From positions 23,271,501 through 23,335,500 of the forward strand of contig CM044306.1 of assembly GCA_024291935.2 (NCBI GenBank): a stretch of DNA of 64,000 nucleotides. Reading direction: 5' to 3'. The position numbers were made by a program, and so were the translations under genes. Of this stretch, positions 1-12,722 are shown in pieces. The notes beneath the pieces were generated by a model. It saw nothing but the letters and a program-made list of their open reading frames with translations, was not told the origin of the DNA and made no database searches. Origin of the DNA: Okapia johnstoni (lineage: Eukaryota; Chordata; Mammalia; Artiodactyla; Giraffidae). Position 1 is the first letter of the stretch; every line of letters begins with the position of its first letter.

Positions 1-1507
1 CATAGCTTCCATTCAAATCCACATGATGGCTTTCGGAGCAAGCTGCTTGACACCCTATGTTCCCCTGAGAATGTTCCTAATGGAAACGTTCTCTTTCCAC
101 ATTGAATTGAACTTCAATAAGCCTCTGTGGAACAAGATTCCCAGAAAATGTCTCATACTTTCGTTCTTTTAACCATCAAAGTTCACTATATCAGTGCTTG
201 TAAACAAGAGAATTCCTCTTCAAGAGAGCAATCAATCAGCCCCTAACATGAAAGATCAATAAATGCTTGATATATGTCTAAGAAAGACCAATCAATCACA
301 GAATTATTGGTTTATGATTGCTTATTCCTCTTATTAGTGCTTGTGCATCATACATTATCATTAGTAAAGATGGGAAATTTGAATTCCTAAGCAGAGTAGA
401 TAGTAATATTCCAAGGTCAGCCAAAAATATCATATTTTCACTCTGGATTGGACTGCAATTTCTCTACTGAAATTCAGCTTTGGAAATTTAATGCTTTCTG
501 AGGTTATCAAAAATTATTAAATAAATTGAGGTCTCTAACTCAGCACCCTTCCAATTGGTGAGAAAAACAATTGTTCACCACAGACAAACAGATGCCTGTA
601 TTTCAGGACAAGTGGTTCTATGAAGAGCTTTTGCCAAAGGAGAAAGGAAGTGGTCAGTTGGGTCGAGAGTGGATTAGTGCTGTTAGAACCTGTGAGAGGA
701 TCTGAGCCCAACGCTTGGCTGAAACCTTGAGTAGCCTGGCGGCCTCTCCAGGCTGTTTGTTTCACACCGTGTTTTAAGTTCTTGTCAATCGTTTTCTCTT
801 TTTTACATTATTCAAAGTTTTGGTCTATAAATCATAATAAAAAATGAATCATTAAATTTGCCCCAATTGAACTAGTTTTATTTAGTGCCATATTTCAGGC
901 AACCTGCTAACCTGGACACTGGTAAGCCTGAATCCTGGGCTGGGGATGGGGTCTTTTGAGTATAAGAAACGGGACACAGAAAGGTGGATGGCCAGCGACA
1001 GCAGCTGGGAAGGGAGCACATGGCAACAACTCCACAAAGCTCACTGTGGCTGAAAGCTGAGAGTTCTGAGAAGTGGACTATGTCAGCTGGATGGAGGGTC
1101 TGAGAGCCCTGAGTCCAGGGGACTGTTCAGCTTCAAGTCTGAACTGATGGCCTGAACTGGATGTGAGTGGATACTACAAAGTCAAAGCCAGCCAAGGGTG
1201 CAGGACCTGTGCACAAAGCAGACATAGTGGACAGTCTAGGTCATGGGAGTGTGTACAAAACACAGTGTGCATGACAGGAAAACCGCAAGGTGAAGAGGGC
1301 AGGGGTACAGGGCTGTGTGGAAGAGAGAAATGAGAAAGAAACACACAACTTGAACTCTGCCTAAAGGAGAGAGGAAGGATAAAGGGAAGGTAAACACTTT
1401 GCAGACAGGAGGAAGCAAGGTGCCAAGTGCAGAATTCAGAAACAATAGAGACAGCACCATTGCCGAGCTGATAGAATTGTGATACCATGTGAGACCAGCG
1501 TATTAAT

Positions 1508-1768
1508 ATGTATTCCATAAACTGTGCAGCTCGCAGCCCAGCACAGCTCTGTTTTGCTCTGACCGCAGTACCAGCCTCAGGCGCCACAACACAATTTGGA
1601 AACAATGTGACGGAAATGTTTAATCTGCTCGGCCCATCTGTGCTGCGTATTTCTCCAGATCTCCCTGAGAGAGGCGCCTTGAATCTCCACATTGCCTTTA
1701 ATATTCTCCTAAATCACCTCCCCACTGCACTTCAAGGGCCATTGCTACAATATCACAGGTTCATCTAA
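1508..1768. other. GC- and CpG-containing unique block in intron
   Basis: About seven CpG dinucleotides lie between 1528 and 1680, in sequence that is otherwise CpG-poor, and no recognisable repeat covers the block. An 86-codon open frame crosses it on the plus strand, but it has no splice or protein similarity I recognise. I read it as possibly conserved noncoding DNA rather than a gene. Confidence 0.3.
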
Positions 1769-2566
1769 AGTGCAACGGGGGTGGAGTGGGGGGAGGCGCA
1801 GGCCAGGATATTTTTTATTTTAAAATAATTTCCAGAGATCGTCTTTTTTGCTTCCTTCAAAAAAAGAAGAAAAGTTATTCTACTGTTGCCGTTAAGGTTA
1901 TTGAGGTTGTTTGGTGCAAAACAGGGTAGGATAGAGTGGAATCATTCTCCAAAGAATTATTTTTATTAATCTCGATTCTTTCAATTGGACATGTGAAGGG
2001 GTGAGCAGATGCTCATTTTCTCTTCTATGTTTTTCTCTTATCACTGCACCTTGCTAGGACGATGTGTTCATTTGGGGCTGGTGCTTCTCTGCTTTTCTCA
2101 CTGCATCAGGTATTGCTTTGATCCTGCCCTGCTCCAAATAAAGCCATCTTGTTCAGGACAAGTATACATTTAGTCCCTGGTCACCATGCCCTCATCAGAA
2201 AGGGACACTGTCTATATTATTAATTTTAGCTTAAAATCTTAGATTTTCTCTATGTAAGTACAGATGTTGAGCATCAGATTTCCGCTGCCTCTTCTCCACT
2301 TAATTTTGTCAGATTTCCTGATTTGGGTCTAGAATGTAAGAAGCTGGGGTAGGTTTTGGAGAAAGAGAGGATGACAAGTCACTATGTTCCAGACGTTAGA
2401 CAAATGGAAGAGTTGCACATCACCAAGAAAATTAGGATTCCTTTTGCTATGTGAATTAAAGAAATGAATAATTTAATCCACAAGATTGTTCCGGGGAGGG
2501 AAAGGCAACGTCCCAGTTGCGGAGCCTACAGCCTGTCGGTGTGTTACATCATCTGCACACATAGGC

Positions 2567-2580
2567 GTTTCCATGACAAC
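2567..2580. promoter_or_regulatory. RFX X-box-like palindrome
   Basis: The sequence GTTTCCATGACAAC closely resembles the palindromic RFX-family site (GTTNCCATGGNAAC). It lies in a GC-richer unique block (about 2487-2700) with several CpGs. A second, near-identical match, CTTTCCATGACAAC, occurs at 3951-3964. Occupancy is inference only. Confidence 0.3.
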
Positions 2581-4051
2581 CGCTTATAGCTTCATTTCCT
2601 GGATCCCTCTAGGGGGTGTCACAGCCAGATCCACCTGCTTTTCACCCTACCCTCGGTGGGGTCATGGTAAGGTCGCCAGAATAAATGAACGTGGGTACTA
2701 ATGATCTGTTTACTGCTGTTTATGCTCTGTGTGTGTCAGGGGCACGCACATTTAGAGAGCTCATTATGGTTGCAATTAGAATGCACCATCGCTAGATATT
2801 TAACTCCTTTTTCTTTTAAATTAGCATTTTAATAACATTCTTTGAGCAGAGAAACAAAATGACCATTTTTCATGGACAAACTTCTAGCTGTAGGTGCAAC
2901 TTTAATGGCAAAGTTGTGAAGGGGAAAGAAGGGAGAAAAAAAAGGCCATTTTTACTACTTTCACCCTCCTCCTTACCAAAAGGATATTTTTATTTGCTTG
3001 CTAACACACTCAATTTCCTAAATTTGTTTTGAATCCAATTATTTTGGGTGGTTTAAAGTACCACACTCTTGTTGGACGGAAATTAGCAGCTATTGAAATT
3101 AACTTTCTATGTGACCTGTGAAAGGGGCTAAAATAATTACAAGTGTGTATAAGAAAAGACCCTTGCTGCAGGATCAGGCTGTGATCTGATGCTACCATTA
3201 TCAAATATCCTTATACAGTAATTGCAGAGGCTATTTTCTTTAAAAAGGTGATTGCAGTTATTGTTTTCATTTCATAATTCTTAGGATTATTTTATAGCGG
3301 ATAAGTGACGACAAAAACTTGTCATTATAAACAGGATAAATCAGAAGCTGAAACAATGAAAACAATAACACGGCATCATTTGCCGTTTAAAAAAGGTGAG
3401 ATCTTGGATCACACAAAAACAAGACAAAACAGGAAAAATACAGTGTAGAGACCCACTGGATCAGAATGTTCCAGTAGGCACTGATTGCTTTTTAGGAATC
3501 AGCGAACACCTTTGCTAGGTGTTTGTAGATGCTCTGTTTGTAGAAAGTACAGTGAAAAATAACAATTTGAATGTTTCGATTATCTTTCCCAGTCGGTTCC
3601 ATTTTCATTATTTATTTCCTATAAATCGGGACCTTGCTGAACATAATTCTGCAGACAAGGAGGTGGATGGGACAGCCAATGTGAACGAAGAGATAGATGG
3701 TGGGTGCGTGTAAGATAGATGCCATGCGTTTATGAAAAGGAGCAGTATGTCTGCATGTGAACATTCACGAAGTAGAGCAAGCAAGCGTGTAAACTATAAC
3801 GGGTATTTATAGGTGGAAAAAAGGCGCAAGGAAGACTGTATGGGAACAAGCACACTGAATTGAAGAGGGTTTGCTTTTCTCCTACTCTCCACGTCCAAGT
3901 TCCGCTAAGATGTCCCGAGCTCACTGTAGCTCCTGTGAAACCTCACAAGCCTTTCCATGACAACAGATGGGGGATTTCACAGCCAGAAGAAGCAGGAGGT
4001 CAATAGTTGAAAAGCAAGAGTTACAAAGAGAGATCTTTATCGACATCAAAA

Positions 4052-4149
4052 CAATCCCACTAAAAAACACCCCTGAAAGATAGGAGGAAAAATTTAAAGA
4101 CAATCCCACTAAAAAACACCGCTGAAAGATAGGAGGAAAAATTTAAAGA
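4052..4149. repeat. 49-bp tandem duplication, two copies
   Basis: Positions 4052-4100 and 4101-4149 are the same 49-bp unit placed head to tail, beginning CAATCCCACTAAAAAACACC. They differ at one internal position (C in copy 1, G in copy 2, after AAACACC). The unit does not look like a known transposon, so this appears to be a recent local duplication. Confidence 0.95.
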
Positions 4150-6295
4150 CGTAGCAGGAAAGAAAAGAAGCCTTTATAAAAATGCAGGTTTAAAATATTT
4201 ATGCTTTTGTATTAGCCTAGTTGCACCTTAGACGCTGCCATTTCATAAATAAAATACAGATAGCATAGACTATAATTTGGTGATAGCTACCCCAGGACAT
4301 ATCTAGATGCACTTCTGTTATTTTAATTAAATACTGCATTATGGTTTGTGACAACTACATAGCAACAGCGTAAATGAATTCGGAATTAAAGTGTTACTTA
4401 GGCATCCAGTAATTTTTGTTTCATTCCTCAGTTTTACAAAGCAAATAGCTATAAAATCAAGATGTTTGTTCATTTACAGATGGAGCAGGATTGTTGTTGC
4501 TGTTTTTTTTTTTTTTCCCCTTAATCCTCATGCACAAAAAGAAGACAGAGCTCAGAGTGTGGCTCCCAACACTCTTAGTTATGAGCCACATCACAAAGAA
4601 AAACACATCCTCTTGACTAGAATGTGAAATACTGAATATTAATTGCTGGTATTTTGCTTGTCTTTCTAGCCGGGTTCTGTCTTTTAACAATTACTCTGAT
4701 GGGCTGCAATCTTGCACTGCCAGGAGATTTTTCACCTTTGTTTAAGAGTTAGAAATGCACTTTATTTTGTTAAAAAAAAATCTTAAAAGTTCATAATCCT
4801 CCTTGGAAGTTTTTAGTATTTGGAACCCTTGCCAAATACAGAATATTAGTGGGAAGAAGAAAATCACCAAAGCTCTTTGCTGAAAAGATGATGCTCATTT
4901 CTGCATCTAAAAGAAAAAATATTTTTCATTCTAGCGGTATTAATACATCCTTAATGAAACTGGAGAGGGCATTACAATTTGATATAATCAGCTGGTCAGT
5001 TTAAATGTCACTTCACTAGCAAATAATGAGAAAGGTTCAGAATATTTGTCTAACAGGCACAGATTTTCACTCAAAATTTATACAGACGAGTAAAAGGAGT
5101 TTTGTTCAAATCTGAGGATTTAATTGTATCTTGATTGTGTCATATGCCAAGATTAAAGTTTTTAAAATAGTAAGGTTTCTGAAATCATTGTCTACTATTT
5201 CTAGTTTTAGAATCAATATAATCTTTTTTATTAGCCTTAAATACCACACGTCTGGCAACATCTGCTAATTCCAGCTTTTCTGTGTTCTAACCAGTTACCT
5301 CAAGCCCTCCATAACTAACTGTATAATGCATAGAAGTTACTGCCCTGTGTATTTGCAAGAGGTTATAATTTGCTTCAGTATTTTGCTACTTTGGTTGGAG
5401 AGCTGGATCCATACACTACCAAGAAACACTAGTGGACAGAGGTTTGGGGAGGGTGAGTTCCTTTTGAGAAAATAATTACACAGGAACAAAGCTTTCGTGA
5501 CTCCTTTTAAATAGAGCATCTCACCAAAATGTCATCCAACCTCTTTGGCAGATTAGTGAGGAGTTGATCACTAAATCTCTGTCTGATAAACGTGCAGCTG
5601 ACTCTGGAGGAGCTGCTTGTTATACTACTGGCAGTGGGAAATGGAGGGAATGTCACAGTTAAAGACACAAATTTTCCCCATAATATATTCGAGTGGAAAC
5701 CTCTGAATCCAATACTACATGGGCATATCTAATAAATTCACAATATTTCAGTCTCAACAGCCTTCACCGGTTAGTTTTAAAGATTTATGTGGTAAAAAAT
5801 TACTCAGTGATGAATATGGTTTATTCTGTGCAGTATTGGAGGTATAAGGAATTAAACTACCGTCTTTAACAGTGAATTTATTATTACCTCTGTCAAAAGA
5901 CGAAGCCTTTAACAGCATTTGTTATAAATTCACTGCAAAATAAATGGCTGGAATTTTTTTTACACTAGAGTTTGTAAAGCATCAGGCGATTCTGAGCATT
6001 AACCTAACCCTGTATGGCTTATAGGGTTCTAGGTAAACATTTCTGTCTGGGTCTTATGGCTAATTATCGGATCTGGGACTTTCCACCTGACTGAAAGTGG
6101 TGTGTGTGTGTAGAAAGTGAAGGGTCTTGTCCAGGACAAAAGTTCAGGACTAAGGAGATTAAAGTGGAAAATGCCAATTTTACTCTTTTTTTTTTAAAAA
6201 AAGGGTTTTATAATAAATGGCCAGGGTATAGAGAATAGGGTTGATAGGTAGTCGGGCCTCTTGCTTGTAGGTTTATATGCATGCATATGCACGCG

Positions 6296-6316
6296 CACAC
6301 ACACACACACACACAC
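6296..6316. repeat. (AC)n microsatellite
   Basis: About ten uninterrupted AC units, preceded by a degenerate ATGC/CG alternating purine-pyrimidine run. A short (TG)n lies nearby at about 6101-6110. Confidence 0.9.
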
Positions 6317-8458
6317 TCACAAACACCCTCTCCCTTTTGTCCTCTCTTGGAATGGGTGTCCCCTCATTTATAAAAATTACCTGGAAGGAATGAGGCTGCC
6401 AGGGTTTGTTCTAGACGATTGGTTCCTGTCTGGGGGAAAGGAATGGCCTCTACTGAATTTGACCGGTGTATGACCGTTGCCTTCCAGCTGACCCCAAATC
6501 CCATTCCCATCCTCCTAACTCTATAGCCTCCCACAGGGGTTATTGATGAGAGAAAACACCATCATCATCATCATCTTCGTCATCACAGCACAGTGTCGAC
6601 CTGCTTGTTAACATGAAATGGGGTGATGGGGACAGCTTCTGCTTCTCTTTTCGTATCATCATAAATAAGAAAAGATATTTTCCAATGGTTCCCCTCCTCA
6701 CTGCCCCCTTTGTTTAGGTCAGAGGTGAATGATAGCTCTTTGGCAGGCATTGATCAGTTTCATCACTATTTCTGGGCAGTCTGTGCCCCAGGCCTGTATT
6801 CTCGTATTCTCCCCACTTCCTATCCCTGAATTACCTCCCAAATTACCCTCCCTGTCCCCTGCTCAACCAAGCAGAGGGTAATAGTGCCTGAGGAAGTCCT
6901 AAATGGACACTAGATGTCACCAAACACCTCCTTTCCCTCAGAGCCCTGAAATTAAAAAAAAAAAAAAGCCTTCATTTAAAGCAATTGAAGGAATTAACTT
7001 ATCTGTTTTTATGAGGGTTGTTGTCACATTCAACTAAGCACGCTTAAAAGAGGAAGTACTGCTGCATTCAGATAATTTTTACAACATACAAATCTGTTCT
7101 GGAGGAGATGGGGTCAAGGGAGGGGAAAGGTCTACATCCTTTAAGCAGTCCTTTGAGGTAGGTGAAGAATACTGGGCTTTAAAAATCCCATTATAACAGA
7201 CATGGTGTTACGTTAACACAGTCCAGGTGTGGTGGGGCAGGCCTGTTGCATTCAGACAACTAGGTGGTGGGTTTGGAGCCAGGATCCAGCCTGAATTTAA
7301 GTAGCTACGACCCAGTGCTGGAAGCTAAATGTCACCCAGGGTGATGAAATTGGGCCATCCTCATCCACATAAGACCTGTGGCCATCTGAGAGCATTGTAT
7401 GTTCAATATCAAACTTGATCTTGCTTGTCAGGCTCCCTGTTTCCATATCAACTGTACTAGCAGAGAAGACAACCAAAGCGTAGTGTGTTGGGGTGGTGAG
7501 AATATCTCTCCACCCTGGCTCAGCACCATGTAAGTATAACCTTTCTTGGCGCCCAGTTTGTTGCTCCAAGGCTGCCTTCCATGGGAATAAGTAGCAGGAC
7601 TAACTGGAAGAGCCCAGGGCCAACTCATGAGGCACACCAACATAAGCCCAAGAGATCTAGCCTATCAACTCTGTTTACCTTAAGTGGAAGACCTCTTTCA
7701 GGGACCTCTTCTTCCTCTTCCTCTCTCTCTTTCATTTGCCCTTATCTGCTGGACAGCTCATGTTACTACTATAAATCACTTCTGGAACAGGAGGCTTCAA
7801 TTTTAAATGGATGTTTATTTAAGTTATCTCGAATAGTAGAACAAACACCTTTATTATTTAGAAGAAGGTTCTCTAGTGAGAGACCTTTAAGCCAAGAGGA
7901 CAGAGTCACTTCTCTGTAAGCTGCAAACTGTGGCTTGACTAACCCAGAGACTTCTTACTGGCCCTTCTCCCACTTATGATAAATGCCCACAGCAGTGCTG
8001 GTCCCCAGAAGGGCCTTACGATCCTCAGATAAAAGGAATCAAGCCAGGGTGTTGTGTTACTGCACGGAGGGTGATTCAGCACCTGCCCTGTCATGCCTGG
8101 TGCCCAAGCTGAATGGATTTTTGGAGTACACCTGTTGTTGAACCCCTGCCAAGTACTGATGGCCACTAACCCCCAAATCACTTTTCCCCGCTGTTGATGT
8201 TTGGAATGTCAGACAGGACTGAGCAGCAGCCGGTGTGTATTTCAAACACAGCAGATGGATTTTTATATTAGCTCCTATTTCATGTTCAGGCAGAGAGACC
8301 GCCACACTAAAACCACAGCTTCAGTGCTGCCGCGTTTGCTTCTGTGAGATTAATTCTGTGAAATTAATTGGGACAAGATTGAAAAGGAAATTAAAATGCA
8401 GCTGAGTGAACAGGCCTTTCAAACACCTTTTTCCTGCTCTATTCAAACTTGAATTCTG

Positions 8459-8632
8459 CGGTGGTCGCAGGCATCGCGGGAAGTCATTTACGGGAGGCAG
8501 GCTCTCAGGAGCCATCGGTTACGTATGAGGAGACCTGCACAAGCGCCCGATCTGGAGCTGCTGAAGAGCGCTGGACACCCCGCTGTGGCCTGAGCTGCGT
8601 CCCTGCATGGGCAGAAGTGGAGTTCAGTCCCC
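8459..8632. other. CpG cluster in intron (candidate regulatory block)
   Basis: I count 13 CpG dinucleotides in about 174 bp, including CGCG and GCGCCCG, in a region whose surroundings have almost none. No repeat is recognised here. Retention of CpGs in an old intron suggests either low germline methylation or sequence constraint. It is too small for a standard CpG island. An 82-codon plus-strand frame overlaps it but has no supporting signals. Confidence 0.35.
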
Positions 8633-9149
8633 GCACCAAAAGAGCTGTTCAGAAATATCTGGGTCCAAAAGGAATGGATGCACAGCTCTGTTATTAAAAT
8701 CTCCTTTTAATATATTTGCAACCCAGATTGGAACTCAGTGCATTATGTGGGCATGCAACTTCAGATCTTAGGAATGGATAGATGTGTTGGGGGAGGCAAG
8801 AGGGGTCCTGCTGACTGTGTCTTTGGTTACTGTTTCAGAGCTGGGATACATGGCTCTGGCCTCTCCTCCAAGAAGTTTGAGCTGTTGACCAATTTTTCCA
8901 GTGACGAATTCTCTCAGACTAGGAAAGGCACAGTGCATTTCCATGTAAAGTTTCTTCACTGGATGACCTTCTATTTCCAAGTGAGGACCTTTTGAGCTTC
9001 AAACATCGCTGTGAAGTGTTCTTGGCAGGACAGGATATCTTTTTTTCTCTCTCAATTCACTAATAATTTATTGAGCTCCGAATATGGACCCAACATTGAC
9101 CTCAAAAGTATTACTCTGTTGTTAATGGAAAAGAGGGGAAAATAATCAT

Positions 9150-9302
9150 AGGTATCATCCTAGATGCTAGGCACTTCTTTACACAATTCTCTAATGTAAG
9201 TATCAAAACATCCTTTAAATAGAAATTATTCCAATTTTTACAGATGAGGAAACTGAGGATTAGCAAGATTAAGTGACTTTGTTCAGGGTCACATAAATAA
9301 AC
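9150..9302 (-). repeat. MIR SINE fragment
   Basis: It carries the antisense MIR hallmark, a TTTTACAGATGAGGAAACTGAGG-like stretch near 9236-9257 followed by a degenerate AAGTGACTT...GGTCACA. It is diverged, consistent with an ancient mammalian element. Confidence 0.7.
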
Positions 9303-9516
9303 CACCTGTTGACAACTTGCTTCTCTAAGGACAGGCGATAGGCATTTGGATACCCAACCAATCAACTTCTCTGAAAAAAAGTTTTTTAAAGGGTAAGTAG
9401 CTCTCTTTCTGGGATCATTCCTACCCAAAGACCCTAGACCCAAACAGACTCTCTTGGCTGGAGGATTCTAGGATTCAGGATTAGGTCATACTTGGGCAAC
9501 TATTAAAAAATAGCAA

Positions 9517-10314
9517 GTGTGGTGTATATATGTATACATACACACACACTAAAACACACACTGGGATACTGCTGCTGCTGCTGCTGCTAAGTCGCTTTAG
9601 TTCGTGTCCGACTCTGTGCGACCCCACAGAGGGCAGCCCACCAGGCTCCTTCGTCTCTGGGATTCTCCAGGCAAGAATATTGGAGTGGGTTGCCATTTCC
9701 TTCTCCAGTGCATGAAAGTGAAAAGTGAAAGTGAAGTCGCTCAGTCATGTCTGACTCTTCGCGACCCCATGGGCTGCAGCCTACCAGGCTCCTCCGTCTA
9801 TGGGGTTTCCCAGGCAAGAGTACTGGAGTGGGATGCCATTGCCTTCTCCGCACTGGGATACTAATCAGCCATAAAAAAGAATGAAATAATGCCATTTGCA
9901 GCAACATGGATGGACCTAGAGATTATCAGAGAAGTAAATCAGATAAAGACAAATAGGGTATCATTTGTATGTGGGACCTGAAAAAATGATGTATGAAACA
10001 GAAATACTCATAGACACAGAAAGCAAACTTATGGTTACCAAAGGAGAAAGGGAGAGGGAAGGATAAATTAGAAGTTTGGGATTAGCAGATACATACTACT
10101 ATATATAAAATAGATAAACAATAACGTCCTACTGTATAGCACAGAGAACTAAGTTCAATATCTTATAATAAGCTATACTGGAAAAGAATCTGAAAAAGAA
10201 TATATATGTGTTAAACTAAATCACTTTGCTGTACACTAGAAACTAACACAATATTGTAAATCAACTACACTTCAAAAAAAAAAAAACCAAAAAAAAAAAA
10301 AGAGAGAGAGAGAG
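9517..10314 (+). mobile_element. L1 LINE 3' end, split by a Bov-A2 SINE
   Basis: The sequence 9863-10275 matches the 3' end of ruminant L1: a run reading as 'TCAGCCATAAAAAAGAATGA', then 'CAACATGGATGGACCTAGAG', and the noncoding tail, ending in an A-rich tail (about 10274-10304) and a short GA repeat. The start before 9559 is approximate. A Bov-A2 SINE (9571-9850) interrupts it, so the L1 is the older insertion. This is a 5'-truncated dead copy without the reverse transcriptase core. Confidence 0.8.
9571..9850 (-). mobile_element. Bov-A2 SINE
   Basis: It is a dimeric ruminant SINE in antisense, with a (GCT)n end at 9571-9588 and two related units, the second starting near 9738. The 12-bp target duplication CACTGGGATACT is perfect (9559-9570 and 9851-9862), so both boundaries are firm. 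Confidence 0.95.
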
Positions 10315-10350
10315 AAAGAAGCAGAAGGAAGCAGCAGGAGCCTAAGAATA

Positions 10351-11077
10351 GTTCAGTTCAGTTCAGTCGCTCAGTTGTGTCTGACTCTTTGCGACCCCAT
10401 GAACCACAGCACGCCAGGCCTCCCTGTCCATCACCAACTCCCTGAGTCCACCCAAACCCATGTCCATTGAGTCGATGATGCCATCCAGCCATCTCATCCT
10501 CCATCGTCCCCTTCTCCTCCTGCTCTCAATCTTTCCCAGCATCAGGGTCTTTTCCAATGAGTCATCCCTTCGCGTCAGGTGGCCAAAGTATTGGAGTTTC
10601 AGCTTCAACATCAGTCCTTCCAATGAACACCCAGGACTGATCTCCTTTAGGATGGACTGGTTGGATCTCCTTGCAGTCCAAGGGACTCTCAAAGAGTCTT
10701 CTCCAATACCACAGTTCAAAAGCATCAATTCTTTGGTGCTCAGCTTTCTTTCAACTCACATCCATATATGACCACTGGAAAAACCATAGCCTTGACTAAG
10801 CGGACCTTTGTTGGCAAAGTAATGTCTCTGCTTTTCAATATGCTGTCTAGGTTGGTCATAACTTTCCTTCCAAGGAGTAAGCGTCTTTTAATTTCATGGC
10901 TGCAGTCACCATCAGCAGTGATTTTGGAGCCCAGAAAAATAAAGTCTGACACTGTTTCCAGTGTTTCCCCATCTACCTGCCATGAAGTGATGGGACCAGA
11001 TGCCATGATCTTAGTTTTCTGAATGTTGAGCTTTAAGCCAACCTTTTCACTCTCCTCTTTCACTTTCATCAAGAGGC
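10351..11077 (-). mobile_element. BovB LINE (RTE), 5'-truncated
   Basis: The 3' end with GTTCA repeats is at 10351-10368, so the element reads on the minus strand. Minus-strand frames at 10363-10728 and 10740-11072 encode the C-terminal part of the BovB ORF2 protein, including residues EESEKVGLKLN and the terminal [11 protein letters not shown]. The two pieces are in different frames, so the copy is broken. The catalytic YADD region is absent. It lies in the same orientation as SKAP1. Confidence 0.93.
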
Positions 11078-11637
11078 TCTTTAGTCCCCAATTCCCATCC
11101 CACTTCCTGTTCTCTACCTGCCACCCCCTGCTTCTCAGAATATTTCTCTAATCATACAAAGAGAGAGGGAAAAGCCAGATGCATTTATGAGGGTCCAAAA
11201 CAAAAGAACGTAGGAGGTTTTTGGTTTAATCTGAAAAAATAATTAAAGCTAAGACACATCTTTGTGTGGAATTTCTTCAGCAGATTTGCAATGTCAGCCT
11301 CACCATGTTTGTTTGGACAGGGAATGTTTGAGGTGGAAGGAACCTCAGAGGTCTAACACAACTCCCTCATTTTACAGGCAAGGAAACCGCTCCAGGTAAG
11401 TTGAGCTGCACCCAGTAGCATCTTGTCTTGTCTCAGGGAAATCGACTTCTCCAGGTTCCTAAGAAGCAGGCTTTTCTTGCTTGACAAAGGTTCTACTGGT
11501 CAGAGAGAAAAGTAAAATGCAGATTTCTAGATATCATTTTTCTGGACTAACCTCAACTTGAGTCAGTTCTGTTCTTACATGTGTGAGAAGCAGACTGCAA
11601 TAAAACTGACTCCAATAAAGGAAGGCAACTGGGGTTG

Positions 11638-11855
11638 CGTGCATGCGTGCTAAGTCACTTCAGTCATGTCCAACTCTTTGAGACCCTCTGAACTGTAGCC
11701 TGCCGGCTCCTCTGTCCATGGGATTCTCCAGGCAAGAATACTAGAGTGGGTTGTCATGCCCTCCTCTAGGGGATCTTACTAACCCAGGGATCAAATCAGT
11801 GTCTCTTACATCACCTGCATTGGTAGGCAGGATCTTTACCACAAGTGCAACTTGG
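11638..11855 (-). mobile_element. Bov-tA SINE
   Basis: This is an antisense tRNA-Glu-derived ruminant SINE, with a Bov-A-type unit at 11645-11765 and a degenerate tRNA-like head up to about 11855. Flanking CAACTGGGG / CAACTTGGG may be an eroded target duplication. Confidence 0.85.
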
Positions 11856-12660
11856 GCTAAAGTGAAATAAATTTAGGATCCATATGAGAGAAAATTCCTG
11901 AGATTAAGAGTAACTGAACATCTGAATAGACAGATAGTTGATAATGGTAGTGGAATCTCCTTTTCTATCTGCTTGAATTGGTTCATTTGTGCTTCTTAGA
12001 GGCAAGGGAATGGATTGGGTGGCCTTTTAAGGTTGCTTCCTGTCCAAGGACTCTTATTGAGTTAAATAATATAATAAAGGTAAATCCAATCTGAAATGCT
12101 CCCCAAGCCAATGTTAACTGGAATGAAATTTTATGAGGGAAACTTCAGTTAAGCTTCTAGCCTCTCATTTCTTTCCCTGACATGCAGAGGTTAGCAACAT
12201 GAAGAAGGGAGGCAACCGATGTAGCTTTTAGGGTAAGAAATGTGCTATTATCAAGGTAAGAGATGACCACAGACTCAGGACCTTCCAAAAGTCAGAGAAA
12301 GAAGCCCGACAGAACTGAGGCAACAAGGTACTGCCCCTGCATTAAACTCTGATACATTAGCTTTTAGTAACGGAGGAGGGGAAGAGGGATTGGTTAAAAA
12401 AAAAATCCAGATTTGGGAAGGTCCCCATGTTCTTTGGTATCTCAAAATTACAACAGCCCTGGCAACCACAGACAGCTCTGTACTGCAGGGCAAGTCACCG
12501 CACAGCCCCTTCTAAATGGAGGAAAGGGACACCCAGTGAGAAGCCATTAACAAAGGCAAAAGACATGCAAAACAAACAAAATAATCATGACCGAGAGAGA
12601 AGGCCAGCAGACAGTCTGGCTCTGTTCCCCCCCTCCTCGTGCTGCAGGCACCTCAGACAA

Positions 12661-12722
12661 TGTAAACAGTTAATTTGTTCACCTGCAGGCTGTGGGCAAA
12701 CAGAGGCCTGGTCACACCTGAG
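12661..12722. promoter_or_regulatory. Forkhead, E-box and T-box motif cluster
   Basis: Within about 60 bp there is a forkhead-type TGTAAACA (12661-12668), a CACCTG E-box (12680-12685) and a full T-box core, TCACACCTGAG (12712-12722). All three classes act in T-cell enhancers, and the host gene is a T-cell adaptor. This is motif matching by eye only. Confidence 0.25.

Noticed and set aside
1174..1692. 172-codon minus-strand open frame
   Set aside because: A long frame by composition only. It has no domain, and no splice sites agree with SKAP1, so it does not look like the missing C-terminal exon.
9587..9907. Open frames on both strands around 9530-9907
   Set aside because: They are translations of the Bov-A2 SINE. 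The same peptide text recurs at the SINEs at 13.2, 20.8, 37.8, 47.2, 49.0 and 58.8 kb.
11330..11400. CCTCATTTTACAGGCAAGGAAAC-like segment suggesting an ancient repeat
   Set aside because: Only a short match to several old families (MIR or MER type). I could not choose a family or set boundaries.
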